This document shows, piece after piece, positions 1 to 7,968 of a stretch of 64,000 nucleotides of DNA; the first letter of the stretch is position 1; each line of letters starts with the position of its first letter. Position numbers and translations under genes: made by a program. Origin of the DNA: Chryseobacterium sp. Leaf405 (GTDB lineage: Bacteria > Bacteroidota > Bacteroidia > Flavobacteriales > Weeksellaceae); NCBI RefSeq assembly GCF_001425355.1, contig NZ_LMQN01000016.1, forward strand, positions 144,360 through 208,359, given 5' to 3'. The notes beneath the pieces are model-generated. The model did not search any database and was not told the origin of the DNA. It saw only the letters and a program-made list of their open reading frames with translations.

Positions 1-201
1 AGATACAATACTAATATTGTTCATGCCGCGCTTCAGTTTGTATTGGCAGCAGATGAATTTGCCGCAATAATTCCGGGAGCAAGCAAATCTGAACAAGTGG
101 AGGACAATGTAAAAGCTTTAAACGAAAAAATTTCTGCAGATTTTTGGAAAGAACTTAAATCGGAAGGGTTAATTTATGAAAAAGCGCAAATCCCAATTTA
201 A
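1..201 (+). CDS. Aldo/keto reductase, C-terminal fragment (cut by window edge)
   Basis: Frame 1 is open from the first base to a TAA at 199-201, giving 66 residues. The stretch with ALQFVLA followed by IIPGASKSEQVEDN is the C-terminal hallmark of aldo/keto reductases, where this loop binds the NADP 2'-phosphate; the last helix (LNEKISADFWKELKSEGL) also fits. The enzymes are cytosolic NADPH-dependent carbonyl reductases. Catalytic Asp/Tyr/Lys/His lie upstream of the window, so subfamily cannot be judged. A terminator follows at 223-250. Confidence 0.78.
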   Translation, partial: RYNTNIVHAALQFVLAADEFAAIIPGASKSEQVEDNVKALNEKISADFWKELKSEGLIYEKAQIPI

Positions 202-222
202 TTTCATCTTATAAAGTACACT

Positions 223-250
223 AAAAACCTTTCATTTTGGGAGGTTTTTT
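223..250 (+). terminator. Rho-independent terminator after the aldo/keto reductase
   Basis: The stem AAAAACCT / AGGTTTTTT around a short loop runs into a T tract; it begins 21 bases after the stop codon at 201. Confidence 0.7.
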
Positions 251-323
251 ATTTTACTTCAAAAAATATGAAAAAAATTCAGAATGAGTGTATTTTGTTT
301 TTCTATATCACTAAAATTACAGT

Positions 324-331
324 TATATTTG
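324..331 (+). promoter_or_regulatory. Bacteroidota -7 element for ompH
   Basis: TATATTTG matches the TAnnTTTG consensus of Bacteroidota sigma-ABfr promoters exactly and lies 57 bases before the ompH start. A TTTG at 294-297 is too far away (26 bases) for a good -33 element, so only the -7 box is supported. Confidence 0.5.
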
Positions 332-388
332 TTCGCTTAAAATTTAAAAGCAATAAAAGTTTTAATAATAACAAATAATTATAAAAAA

Positions 389-961
389 ATGAAAAAATTA
401 ATTACAGTGTTTTCTGTTGCGGCAGGACTTTTTCTGACTTCAAACCTTATTAATGCACAGCAAAAAATCGGTCACGTAAATTCTGACGAGATTTTTGCAA
501 ATCTTCCTGAAGCCAAGACAGCAGAAGGTACATTAGACGCTTTTACAAAATCTAAGCAAGGAGAAATAGAAAAATTGATCACAAGCTATCAAACTAAACT
601 GAAAGCTGCTCAGGATAAAGAAAAAACAATCAGTGAAGCAAACAAAGAAACGGTAATTAAGGAACTGACAGCTGCTCAAACTGAATTGCAGACTTTAGGT
701 AAAGATATAGAGGGAGCACGTACAAAAGCTGCTCAGGAGGTTTCTAAGAAGCAGTCTGAATTATTCACACCTATTCAGAAAAAAGTAAGTGCTATGATTT
801 CTACAGTAGCGAAAGAAAAAGGATTGGCTTATGTATTTGATGTTGCTTCTTCACAAGGGAATAGTCAAATTGCTTATTTAGATGGAGGAGAAGATATTAC
901 ACCAACTGTAAAATCTAAATTAGGAGCTACGGGAACAGCTACCAAACCTGCAGGAAAATAA
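389..961 (+). CDS. OmpH/Skp-family periplasmic chaperone
   Basis: A 190-residue exported protein with a signal peptide (MKKLITVF, hydrophobic core, cleavage after LINAQ). The mature part begins KIGHVNSDEIFANLPE, the typical OmpH opening, and continues as a long Lys/Glu/Ala/Gln-rich helical coiled coil (about residues 45-130) before a short C-terminal strand region. Skp/OmpH trimers hold unfolded outer-membrane proteins in the periplasm before BAM insertion. In Bacteroidota these genes often sit next to bamA, but here the gene stands alone between two terminators. The C-terminal tail (GATGTATKPAGK) is low-complexity. Family assignment is firm; exact clients are unknown. Confidence 0.9.
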   Translation: MKKLITVFSVAAGLFLTSNLINAQQKIGHVNSDEIFANLPEAKTAEGTLDAFTKSKQGEIEKLITSYQTKLKAAQDKEKTISEANKETVIKELTAAQTELQTLGKDIEGARTKAAQEVSKKQSELFTPIQKKVSAMISTVAKEKGLAYVFDVASSQGNSQIAYLDGGEDITPTVKSKLGATGTATKPAGK

Positions 962-988
962 TTTTTGAACTTATCGTTTAAACAAAAT

Positions 989-1016
989 ATCCGGAAACTA
1001 GTTTCCGGATTTTTTA
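989..1016 (+). terminator. Terminator of ompH
   Basis: Palindrome ATCCGGAAAC-TA-GTTTCCGGAT followed by a T-rich tract, 28 bases after the ompH stop codon. Confidence 0.85.
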
Positions 1017-1044
1017 TTTCGTGCTACACAAAATAATTAAACGC

Positions 1045-1088
1045 AAAAAACCGGAAATTAAGAATGTATATTTTCCCATTTCCGGTTT
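1045..1088 (-). terminator. Terminator of the Lmo0937-like gene
   Basis: Stem AAACCGGAAAT (1048-1058) pairs with ATTTCCGGTTT (1078-1088); read on the minus strand it runs into a T tract. The core CCGGAAA is shared with the neighbouring ompH terminator. Confidence 0.75.
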
Positions 1089-1109
1089 CTATTTTTTTAT
1101 TCTTCTAAA

Positions 1110-1352
<243 letters not shown>

Positions 1353-1413
1353 TTATTTATTTGATGTAAGGTATAATTCTTGTACAATTTCTTTACACCA
1401 CAAAATTTTTATT

Positions 1414-1875
1414 ATGAAAAATCAAGAAGAAGTATCTGTCTTAAATGACTTATTGCACGTTATGAACGACCGAATTGAAGGATTTGAAAAAGTTGAAGGT
1501 AAAATCTGGGAAGGTTATCCTGATGTAAAACCAGAATACGCAAAAATAATTTCCTTATCAAAAGTGATGAAAAATGAATTAATTAATCTTATCACTGAAA
1601 ACGGAGAAAAAGCAAGTGACACAAGCTCTGTCTCTGGAGCAATTCACAGAACATGGATTGATATTAAAAATTCTTTTACCATTGGAAATACTGAAGAATC
1701 TACATTGGAAAATGTTATTTTCGGTGAAAAAGCTGCCGCTGAAGCTTACCAAAATGGAATTGACAGTGGAAAATTATCTCAAGACAGTCTGGATATTGTT
1801 TCTGAACATTTAAAAAACATTAAAGATTCTTATCATCAGTTTAAAAGAATCAGTGAATATAAAAGCAAAAATTAG
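1414..1875 (+). CDS. PA2169-type four-helix-bundle protein (DUF2383)
   Basis: A 153-residue soluble, all-helical protein without a signal peptide. It opens VSVLNDLLHVMNDRIEGFEKV and carries a central conserved-looking segment around residues 85-125 with Glu and Ala spacing (STLENVIFGEKAAAEAYQNG), the ferritin-like DUF2383 pattern known from PA2169-family proteins. No complete di-iron EXXH pair is evident, so metal binding is doubtful. Homologues often accompany general-stress or desiccation genes, and here the divergent neighbour is an Lmo0937-like membrane protein. The precise function is unknown. Confidence 0.8.
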   Translation: MKNQEEVSVLNDLLHVMNDRIEGFEKVEGKIWEGYPDVKPEYAKIISLSKVMKNELINLITENGEKASDTSSVSGAIHRTWIDIKNSFTIGNTEESTLENVIFGEKAAAEAYQNGIDSGKLSQDSLDIVSEHLKNIKDSYHQFKRISEYKSKN

Positions 1876-1896
1876 TTTTAAATACAATCCCATTAA

Positions 1897-1932
1897 AAAA
1901 ACATCTTTTATAATTGAAAGATGTTTTTTTTA
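1897..1932. terminator. Bidirectional terminator between the DUF2383 gene and the MAP remnant
   Basis: AAACATCTTT (about 1899-1909) pairs with AAAGATGTTT (about 1917-1926). An A run on the left and a T run on the right allow it to act on both strands, serving the converging reading frames. Confidence 0.8.
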
Positions 1933-1946
1933 TTAAAGTATTTAAT

Positions 1947-2072
1947 TTAAGATATCATTTCTTTTGTTGTTATTCCCGGTTGTGCATAGTTCATCATTTC
2001 CTTCAAAGTATAAACAACTGCTTCACTTACTTTGTGCATTCCGATGTACTCTGATTCGTTTGTAATTGACAT
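1947..2072 (-). pseudogene. N-terminal remnant of a type I methionine aminopeptidase
   Basis: The minus strand reads ATG at 2072 to TAA at 1947-1949, 41 codons: MSITNESEYIGMHKVSEAVV followed by YTLKEMMNYAQPGITTKEM. This matches the first 40 or so residues of flavobacterial type I methionine aminopeptidase (pattern I-G-M-x-K-x-x-E-A-V, then TLKEM, then PG-x-TTKE). The whole metal-binding catalytic domain (about 200 residues) is missing and a terminator follows at once. I read it as a decayed or truncated map paralogue; a maintained mini-protein is possible. It is divergent from the sugar-dehydrogenase gene. No second half is visible nearby. Confidence 0.65.
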
Positions 2073-2227
2073 AATTCTAATTTGTTACAAAAAAAAGAAT
2101 AAAAACACTTTTTGATTAATGTAATAAAATGACTAATAAATTTGATTATATTTCAATAAAAACTGAATACGGCAAGCAATTTGCATCGGAAAATCTGAAT
2201 TTACAACCAAATCACAAAATATTTATT

Positions 2228-3463
2228 ATGAAAATGAGAATCTATCACGCAATGATTGCTTCATCCTTATTTTTTGCAGGATGTTCAGACAATATTGATG
2301 AAAACCTGCCGGAAACAGACCAGGGAACAGGACTTCCACCTGTTGAAACGAATGCAGCAAACACCAATTATTCTCCTGCCTTTCCAGGACAAACGAGAGT
2401 AAATGGAGTAAAAACCGTTACACCATATCAGGTTACAAGCTTAGCAACATCGCTGTCTTCACCTTGGGGTATTACAAGTATGCCTGACGGAAGATTATTA
2501 ATAACCCAAAAAGGAGGAACTATGCGAATTGCCACAAGCACTGGAACTTTAAGCAACGCAATTACGGGAATTCCTGCAGTTAATTCTTCAGGACAAGGAG
2601 GATTGTTAGGAGTATGTTTAGATCCTCAGTTTTCATCCAATCGTATGATTTACTGGGTTTTCTCTGAAAACGTGGCAGGTGGAAATCAAACTTCTGTAGC
2701 AAAAGGGAAATTATCAGCTTCAGAAACTGCTATTGAAAATGCAACAGTTATTTACAGAGCAAATCCATCAGCTAATGTTGGAACTTTACATTACGGAGGT
2801 CGTATTGTCTTTGATAATACTGGAAATCTTCTAGTAAGCACGGGTGAGAGATCTGATTTATCGACAAGACCGTTAGCGCAATCGGTTACTGCTGCTTTAG
2901 GAAAGATTTTAAGGATTACTAAAGATGGTACTCCTGCTGCGGGAAATCCTACTTTTACACAATCAGGAGCTTTGCCGGAATTGTATAGTATTGGACACCG
3001 AAATCCACAGGGCTTAGCAATTCACCCTGTAACAGGAGAATTATGGCAAAGTGAGCACGGACCGAGAGGTGGAGATGAAATCAACAGAGTGCAGGGAGGA
3101 GCTAATTATGGCTGGCCAACAATTACTTACGGAATTGAGTATAGCGGAGCAACTATCGGAGCCGGAATACAACAGCAAACCGGAATGCAGCAGCCCGCAT
3201 ATTATTGGGATCCAGTAATTTCACCAAGCGGAATTACTTTTTATAGAGGAAACAACATTCCCGAATGGCAAAACAATCTTTTTATAGCAGCGTTAAGTGG
3301 TAAGCATATTGCGAGATTGGTGATTCAAAATAATGTAGTAGTAGGTGAAGAAAGATTATTAGCCGATGAAAATCAACGTTTTAGAGATATTACACAAGGG
3401 ACAGATAATGCATTGTATGCTGTAACAGATGAAGGAAGACTATATCGTATTAGAAAACAATAA
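2228..3463 (+). CDS. PQQ-dependent sugar dehydrogenase-like lipoprotein (GSDH family)
   Basis: A 411-residue protein if it begins at the ATG at 2228 (MKMRIYHAMIASS); this start puts a lipobox (LFFAGC, Cys19) right after a signal peptide. The frame stays open back to 2129 but the extra 33 residues are polar and unlike a signal. The mature protein is a beta-propeller of the glucose/sorbosone dehydrogenase family: SPWGITSMPDGRLLIT near residue 82, then GHRNPQGLAIHP, ELWQSEHGPRGGDEINR and NYGWP, which form the PQQ and calcium site. Such enzymes oxidise aldose sugars outside the cell. The gene stands alone; its natural substrate is unknown. Confidence 0.88.
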   Translation: MKMRIYHAMIASSLFFAGCSDNIDENLPETDQGTGLPPVETNAANTNYSPAFPGQTRVNGVKTVTPYQVTSLATSLSSPWGITSMPDGRLLITQKGGTMRIATSTGTLSNAITGIPAVNSSGQGGLLGVCLDPQFSSNRMIYWVFSENVAGGNQTSVAKGKLSASETAIENATVIYRANPSANVGTLHYGGRIVFDNTGNLLVSTGERSDLSTRPLAQSVTAALGKILRITKDGTPAAGNPTFTQSGALPELYSIGHRNPQGLAIHPVTGELWQSEHGPRGGDEINRVQGGANYGWPTITYGIEYSGATIGAGIQQQTGMQQPAYYWDPVISPSGITFYRGNNIPEWQNNLFIAALSGKHIARLVIQNNVVVGEERLLADENQRFRDITQGTDNALYAVTDEGRLYRIRKQ

Positions 3464-3493
3464 TGGAAAAATAGATCATTAAATAAATTATAT

Positions 3494-3520
3494 TCCGCTC
3501 CGAAAAAGAGCGGATTTTTT
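3494..3520 (+). terminator. Terminator of the sugar-dehydrogenase gene
   Basis: TCCGCTC / GAGCGGA stem with a CGAAAAA-type loop followed by a TTTTTT run, 31 bases after the stop codon. Confidence 0.85.
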
Positions 3521-3858
3521 GTTATAATTTTATATAATATTTGATAATCAATATATTATGAATCATGATTCAATTGTTTACGATCGAGTGGGATAGAAGC
3601 TCTATTTTCCTAAAGGCATATTCTCAAAAATATATAAATATTATTATTTAGATTTATAAAAACAGTAATAACCTAATTGCTAAACCTCTGTTTAATTGAT
3701 TTTTAGAGCTGATTTAACGCAAAAAAATCAAATTAACATCCAGTTCTTAATAAGATGTGTGAATGCCTGAAATAAGAGACTTCATGGCTTTTTATTAAAA
3801 TTTTAGAATTAATGAAAATAATAATTAATCACAAATAAATGAATTATATATTGTTTTA
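3521..3858. other. AT-rich intergenic stretch, no gene seen
   Basis: About 340 bases between a + strand terminator and the end of the S24 regulator gene. All frames are short or poor in codon quality. I see no RNA gene, repeat or clear promoter here. Confidence 0.5.
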
Positions 3859-4539
3859 TTAAAAATCTTCAGGAAAAATACCGGATGCATATCGCCAAAC
3901 TTCAAGAATTTCTTCAAAAGGAATTTCATAAGGCTCATAAAAGGTATTGTCAGCAGAAACTGTGATTGAGTTTTTATTTTTTGCTTTAAGTCTTTTATAG
4001 GTAATTCCATCGTTTAAAGTCACGAAAACGTATGTATTTCCTGATTTTAAATCATTTATTCCCTCCATATATTTCCCGATGATAAAAGATCCGTTCTTGA
4101 ATGGCGGCATAGAATCCCCGTCAGCAGGAAAAGCTCTGAACTTTCCGTTTTTCAGAAATGGTAGAGAAATTCTTTCCAGACCTTCAATAAATTCAGGATC
4201 ACTATATCCTGTCAAATAGCCCATTGATGCTTTTTGAGAAACAATTTCAATACTTTCGTTTCCGTTTTGATCTACTACAACCGGCAACACAATTCTATTA
4301 TCAGGGAGTTTCAGCATATCTTCCAATGGATATTTTGTTAAATCCACTGATAATAAAAGATCAATACTTACATGAAAAAATCTTGAAATTCTAATTAACA
4401 CATCCATAGGAGGTTTTGACCTTCCGTTTTCATAAGAACTATATCGTGATGGTGTTATGGTAATCTGCTCAGACAATTTGCGTTGGGTTTTACCTAATTT
4501 ACCTCGCAAAAGTCTGATGTTATCTGAAAAAATTGACAT
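3859..4539 (-). CDS. XRE-type HTH regulator with LexA-like S24 peptidase domain
   Basis: A 226-residue protein. Residues about 6-62 are a Cro/CI helix-turn-helix (LRGKLGKTQRKLSEQI, then SRYSSYENGRSKPP). Residues about 135-220 form a LexA/CI-type S24 fold, with the serine in the GDSMPP motif (Ser143) and the lysine in ITYKRLK (Lys182), the known catalytic dyad. An AxxGY-like stretch near residue 104-112 could hold the self-cleavage site. Such proteins repress genes until self-cleavage after DNA damage. No phage gene or recombinase lies nearby, so it is probably a chromosomal stress regulator. Its target is not evident. Confidence 0.85.
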   Translation of the reverse strand: MSIFSDNIRLLRGKLGKTQRKLSEQITITPSRYSSYENGRSKPPMDVLIRISRFFHVSIDLLLSVDLTKYPLEDMLKLPDNRIVLPVVVDQNGNESIEIVSQKASMGYLTGYSDPEFIEGLERISLPFLKNGKFRAFPADGDSMPPFKNGSFIIGKYMEGINDLKSGNTYVFVTLNDGITYKRLKAKNKNSITVSADNTFYEPYEIPFEEILEVWRYASGIFPEDF

Positions 4540-4818
4540 TATTTAATATTAGAATTGCAAAAATACAAATTGTTTAAACGACACTGACAATTTTAGTATG
4601 AAAAAACAAGCTTCATTGTGGATAAATAAATGATTTATAACTAAAACGAAAGTCTTGAATGAAACTGTTTTGAAAATGAAAAATACACTCTATTTAACAT
4701 AATATAAATTATAGGATTTTATTTTCAAAAATAGAAGTGCGCTTTCTAATGCCTGAGATTCCGCTATAAGATTTCGATTCAGGGAAAATTAAGTACATCT
4801 CAATTTCTAATAAAAACT
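4540..4818. other. Intergenic region between the divergent S24 regulator and DUF4256 genes
   Basis: About 280 AT-rich bases without a credible reading frame. It must hold the promoter of the S24 regulator (reading left); I could not pick a confident -7 box. The + strand promoter of the DUF4256 gene lies at its right end. Confidence 0.45.
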
Positions 4819-4849
4819 TTTGCGTAATTCATCAACTTAATTTAATTTG
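4819..4849 (+). promoter_or_regulatory. Promoter of the DUF4256 gene
   Basis: TTTG (4819-4822), a 19-base spacer, then TTAATTTG (4842-4849): one mismatch to the Bacteroidota -33 / -7 consensus TTTG-N19-TAnnTTTG. It sits about 60 bases before the ATG. Confidence 0.55.
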
Positions 4850-4910
4850 TAAGGATCAATTCAGCACGAAAATTATATTTCCTAAAATTAATTACAGACA
4901 AAAAAATTAT

Positions 4911-5468
4911 ATGGCAGAAAATAAATTAACATCCGAACAAAACAAAGAAATTTTGCAAATCTTAAAAAATCGTTTTGAGCAAAATATGAATCGTCATAGA
5001 GATTTGCAATGGTCTGATATTCAATTGAGATTAGAAAAAAATCCTTCTAAAATTTGGTCATTAAATGAAATGGAAAAAACTGATGGTGAACCCGATATTG
5101 TTGGTTATGATACTGAATCTGATGAATATATATTTTTTGACTGCTCTTCCGAAAGCCCAAAACGGAGAAGTCTTTGTTATGACTATCCTGCCTGGGAATC
5201 CAGAAAAGCAAACAAACCGGAAAGTAATGCTATCGACAGAGCTTCAGAAATGGGAATAGAAATTTTAACTGAAGAACAATATTGCAAGCTACAGGAAATG
5301 GGAACATTTGATTTAAAAACGTCTAGTTGGATAAAAACTCCTCCTCATATAAGAGAATTGGGAGGTGCAATCTTCTGCGATAGACGTTATAATAATGTTT
5401 TCACGTATCATAACGGAGCAGATTCCTATTATGCCGCAAGAGGTTTTCGTGGATGCTTGAAAGTCTGA
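4911..5468 (+). CDS. DUF4256 domain protein
   Basis: A 185-residue soluble protein filling the whole DUF4256 family length. Features typical of the family are the early LKNRFEQNMNRH segment, the GEPDIVGYD motif near residue 58, FDCSSESPKRRSLCYD near residue 77, and the C-terminal GGAIFCDRRYNNVFTYHNGADSYYA region. The family is widespread in bacteria and has no assigned reaction. There is no signal peptide or membrane segment. Upstream is a good promoter; the lipoprotein gene at 5532 follows after 63 bases and could be co-transcribed, though the two need not be related. Confidence 0.85.
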   Translation: MAENKLTSEQNKEILQILKNRFEQNMNRHRDLQWSDIQLRLEKNPSKIWSLNEMEKTDGEPDIVGYDTESDEYIFFDCSSESPKRRSLCYDYPAWESRKANKPESNAIDRASEMGIEILTEEQYCKLQEMGTFDLKTSSWIKTPPHIRELGGAIFCDRRYNNVFTYHNGADSYYAARGFRGCLKV

Positions 5469-5531
5469 TCATTAAAAATACTATTGATAATTTAGCACAA
5501 TAGAAATTGAATTTAACATAAAACCAAGAAT

Positions 5532-6032
5532 ATGAAAAAGTTAATCTTATTAAGTTCGTTATCACTTTTTTTAATGAACTGTAATAAAAAGACAGAAACT
5601 CCAACTGCAAAAGTTGATACAGATTCAGCTGAAACTACTGAAAAAGTGATTGATACATTAGGCGCAAAATCCTTTTGCTACATGGGAGTGACGGGAAAAG
5701 ATACCGTTTTTGTAACCATTGATGATAATTTGGGAACAATTACCGGGAAAATGGCAACCAAAAATAGCGAAAAAGACAGCAATAAAGGTGATTTAACGGG
5801 TATTAAATCCGGTGATACACTTAAACTTACTTACGAGTTTGCTGCAGAAGGCACAACCGGAAATAAAAATGATATCTATTTCCTACAAACAAAAGATGGT
5901 TTAAGTGAAGGAATTGGTGAAAGGGATAAAGAAACCGGAACAAAGTATGCAGACGAAAATAAAATAAAATACACAGGAGGAAATAATTTAAAAATTGCTG
6001 ATTGTAAACTTGTTACAAAAGGGTTAAAATAA
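5532..6032 (+). CDS. Putative lipoprotein of unknown function
   Basis: A 166-residue protein with a lipoprotein signal peptide (MKKLILLSSLSLFLMNC, Cys17). The mature region is Thr/Asp/Lys-rich at first (linker up to about residue 45) and then looks like a small beta domain with repeated GxGK/GDxLKLTYEF elements, including CYMGVTGKDTVFVTIDDN and KSGDTLKLTYEFAAEG. I do not recognise a named family. It likely sits in the outer or inner membrane facing the periplasm. It is followed by a terminator shared with the convergent threonine aldolase gene. Confidence 0.75.
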   Translation: MKKLILLSSLSLFLMNCNKKTETPTAKVDTDSAETTEKVIDTLGAKSFCYMGVTGKDTVFVTIDDNLGTITGKMATKNSEKDSNKGDLTGIKSGDTLKLTYEFAAEGTTGNKNDIYFLQTKDGLSEGIGERDKETGTKYADENKIKYTGGNNLKIADCKLVTKGLK

Positions 6033-6125
6033 ACTTTAATTATTCTCTTTTATTGAAATAATTTGCATGGTATTTAATAACATCAAAGAAAATACTTCAG
6101 AAAAATTATAATATTCAAAAGTAAA

Positions 6126-6151
6126 AAAACAGCCTGATAATAGGCTGTTTT
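6126..6151. terminator. Bidirectional terminator
   Basis: AAAACAGCCT / AGGCTGTTTT hairpin with A and T flanks, placed between the converging lipoprotein and threonine aldolase genes. Confidence 0.88.
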
Positions 6152-6159
6152 TATTTTAT

Positions 6160-7191
6160 TTATAATTCTTTTTTAATGATTTGAATAAAATTATTCACCG
6201 GTTCGTCACCTGTATTCCAGGAAGTGATCAAGCGAATAGCCGAAAAATTTTCATCAATTTTCTTCCATACATAAAATTCAAATTCTTCTGATAATTTTTC
6301 AATTAAATCATTTGTTATAATTGGGAAAATCTGATTGGTATATGTATCAGAAAGGAACTGCACTCCCCTTTCTTGCATCGCATTTTTAATTTTCATCGCC
6401 TGTTGATTGGCTTGTTTTGCCAAATCAAAATACAGATCATTTTTCATCAATTCCAAAAACTGAATTCCTAAAAGCCTCCCTTTAGCCAACAATGCTCCTT
6501 TTTGCTTGATATTGAAAGCAAAATGCTGTTGAAGTTCCTGATTATTAATAACAATAGCTTCTCCAATTAATGCTCCGTTTTTAGTTCCGCCTAAATAAAA
6601 AACATCTGTCAATTCGGCGACTTTTTCTAATGTCAGATCACTGATTTCTGAAGTCAAACCATGACCTAATCTCGCTCCATCCATAAAAAGATAAAGATTA
6701 TTTTCTTTGCAAAATTGAGATAATTCTTCCAATTCTTTCAAAGTATAAATTGTTCCCAATTCTGTAGAATTTGAGATATAAACCAACTTCGGCATCACTT
6801 GGTGCGGAACATTTCTATGACTTTCTAACACAGGAATAATGTCTTCAGGTGTCAATTTTCCGTCTTCCTTTTCTATACTTAGAATTTTGTGTCCCGTTGC
6901 TTCAATGGCTCCGGTTTCATTATTTAAAATATGTCCTGTTGAAGCAGAAATTGCACATTGATATGGTCTCAAAATTGAAGAAATAACAATTAAATTTGCC
7001 TGCGTCCCTCCCGAAACAAAATAAATTTCCGAGTTAGAGTTTTTAATCTTTTCTTTGATCAATTCTTTAGCTTGTAAAGAATATTGATCTTCTCCGTAAC
7101 CTGCCTGTTGATCAAGATTATGCCGTAAAAGTGCCTTTAAAATATTAGGATGACAACCTTCCGAATAATCGTTTTTGAATGAAAATTTCAT
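6160..7191 (-). CDS. Threonine aldolase family (beta-eliminating lyase) enzyme
   Basis: A 343-residue PLP enzyme of fold type I. Visible motifs are the glycine-rich cofactor loop VSGGTQANL (near residue 60), the FMDGARLGHG segment whose Asp binds the pyridine nitrogen, and the Schiff-base lysine in YLGGTKNGALIG (near residue 205). This set marks low-specificity threonine aldolases, which split threonine or allo-threonine into glycine and acetaldehyde in the cytosol. The promoter region is shared with the divergent MntR/DtxR-type regulator gene, so control by that regulator is possible but not shown. Other beta-eliminating lyases of the same Pfam family are an alternative. Confidence 0.88.
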   Translation of the reverse strand: MKFSFKNDYSEGCHPNILKALLRHNLDQQAGYGEDQYSLQAKELIKEKIKNSNSEIYFVSGGTQANLIVISSILRPYQCAISASTGHILNNETGAIEATGHKILSIEKEDGKLTPEDIIPVLESHRNVPHQVMPKLVYISNSTELGTIYTLKELEELSQFCKENNLYLFMDGARLGHGLTSEISDLTLEKVAELTDVFYLGGTKNGALIGEAIVINNQELQQHFAFNIKQKGALLAKGRLLGIQFLELMKNDLYFDLAKQANQQAMKIKNAMQERGVQFLSDTYTNQIFPIITNDLIEKLSEEFEFYVWKKIDENFSAIRLITSWNTGDEPVNNFIQIIKKEL

Positions 7192-7245
7192 TGTGTAAAA
7201 TTAAAAAAAGTTCATTTAACATCCATTAATAATTAATAATATTTT

Positions 7246-7273
7246 GTTAGATTTGTAATGAAAATCATCTAAC
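7246..7273. promoter_or_regulatory. -7 element of the DtxR/MntR gene inside a candidate autoregulatory operator
   Basis: TAGATTTG at 7248-7255 matches TAnnTTTG exactly. It lies within a perfect inverted repeat: GTTAGAT (7246-7252) and ATCTAAC (7267-7273), whose centres are 21 bases apart, that is two helical turns. A dimeric metalloregulator bound there would cover the -7 box and start point, just before the TTG start at 7277. The dyad is seen directly; its use as an operator is inferred. Confidence 0.6.
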
Positions 7274-7276
7274 ATT

Positions 7277-7930
7277 TTGAGAACAACATTAACAGAAGAA
7301 AATTATCTGAAGGCTTTGTTTCACTTAGTTGACAATGAAGGAAAAGTTACGATTAACGAATTGAGCAAATTTTTAAATGTAAAAATGCCGAGCGTTAACA
7401 ATATGATGAAGAAATTCGCAGACAAAAGCTGGGTTATTTATGAAACTTATAAACCATTGATTGTCACAGAAAAAGGAAAACGAGAAGCCGCTTTGGTGGT
7501 TAGAAAACACAGACTTACCGAAATGTTTTTAGTGAAAAAAATGAATTTCGGTTGGGAAAATGTACACGAAATCGCAGAGCAGCTGGAGCACGTACACTCT
7601 ACTATTTTCTTTGATAAAATGGATGAAATTCTTGATCACCCAAAATTTGATCCGCACGGAGAACCAATTCCCGACAAAGACGGAAATATTATTGCCCAGG
7701 ATTTGCAAAGATTAAGCAATTGCACCGTCGGTGAAACTGTTATTTTTGCTTCTGTAACGCTTTCTGATGATGCTTTTTTGAATTATCTAACGGAAAGAAA
7801 ATTGCTTCTGAATACTAAAATCAAAATTATTAAAATCGAAAATTTTGACAAATCTATAACCGTTGAAGTATCTGGAAAACAGGAAGTTTTGAGTAGGAAA
7901 GCGACTGAGAAAATATTGGTTAAGAAATAA
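7277..7930 (+). CDS. DtxR/MntR-family metal-dependent transcriptional regulator
   Basis: A 217-residue regulator that starts with TTG (an in-frame stop at 7259 leaves no upstream ATG). The N-terminal winged helix (TEENYLKALFHLVDNEGKV, SKFLNVKMPSVNNMMKKF) is followed by the dimerisation and metal-binding domain, with VRKHRLTEMFLV and the Glu/His-rich AEQLEHVHSTIFFDKMDE where the metal ligands lie. Residues about 150-217 form an FeoA/SH3-like C-terminal domain. Such proteins sense Mn(II) or Fe(II) and repress metal uptake genes. No transporter gene is adjacent; a dyad over its own promoter suggests autoregulation. Mn versus Fe cannot be decided here. Confidence 0.9.
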   Translation: MRTTLTEENYLKALFHLVDNEGKVTINELSKFLNVKMPSVNNMMKKFADKSWVIYETYKPLIVTEKGKREAALVVRKHRLTEMFLVKKMNFGWENVHEIAEQLEHVHSTIFFDKMDEILDHPKFDPHGEPIPDKDGNIIAQDLQRLSNCTVGETVIFASVTLSDDAFLNYLTERKLLLNTKIKIIKIENFDKSITVEVSGKQEVLSRKATEKILVKK

Positions 7931-7968
7931 TTTCTAACTATTAAGATATTGAAGCATCTGAATTTAAA

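Noticed and set aside
3859..4910. Prophage suggested by the CI/LexA-like regulator
   Set aside because: No integrase, structural or replication genes and no att-like repeats are near; the flanks are ordinary chromosomal genes.
5401..5610. Minus-strand frame of 69 residues between the DUF4256 and lipoprotein genes
   Set aside because: Overlaps both genes and has no family resemblance; the plus-strand lipoprotein gene has a clear signal peptide.
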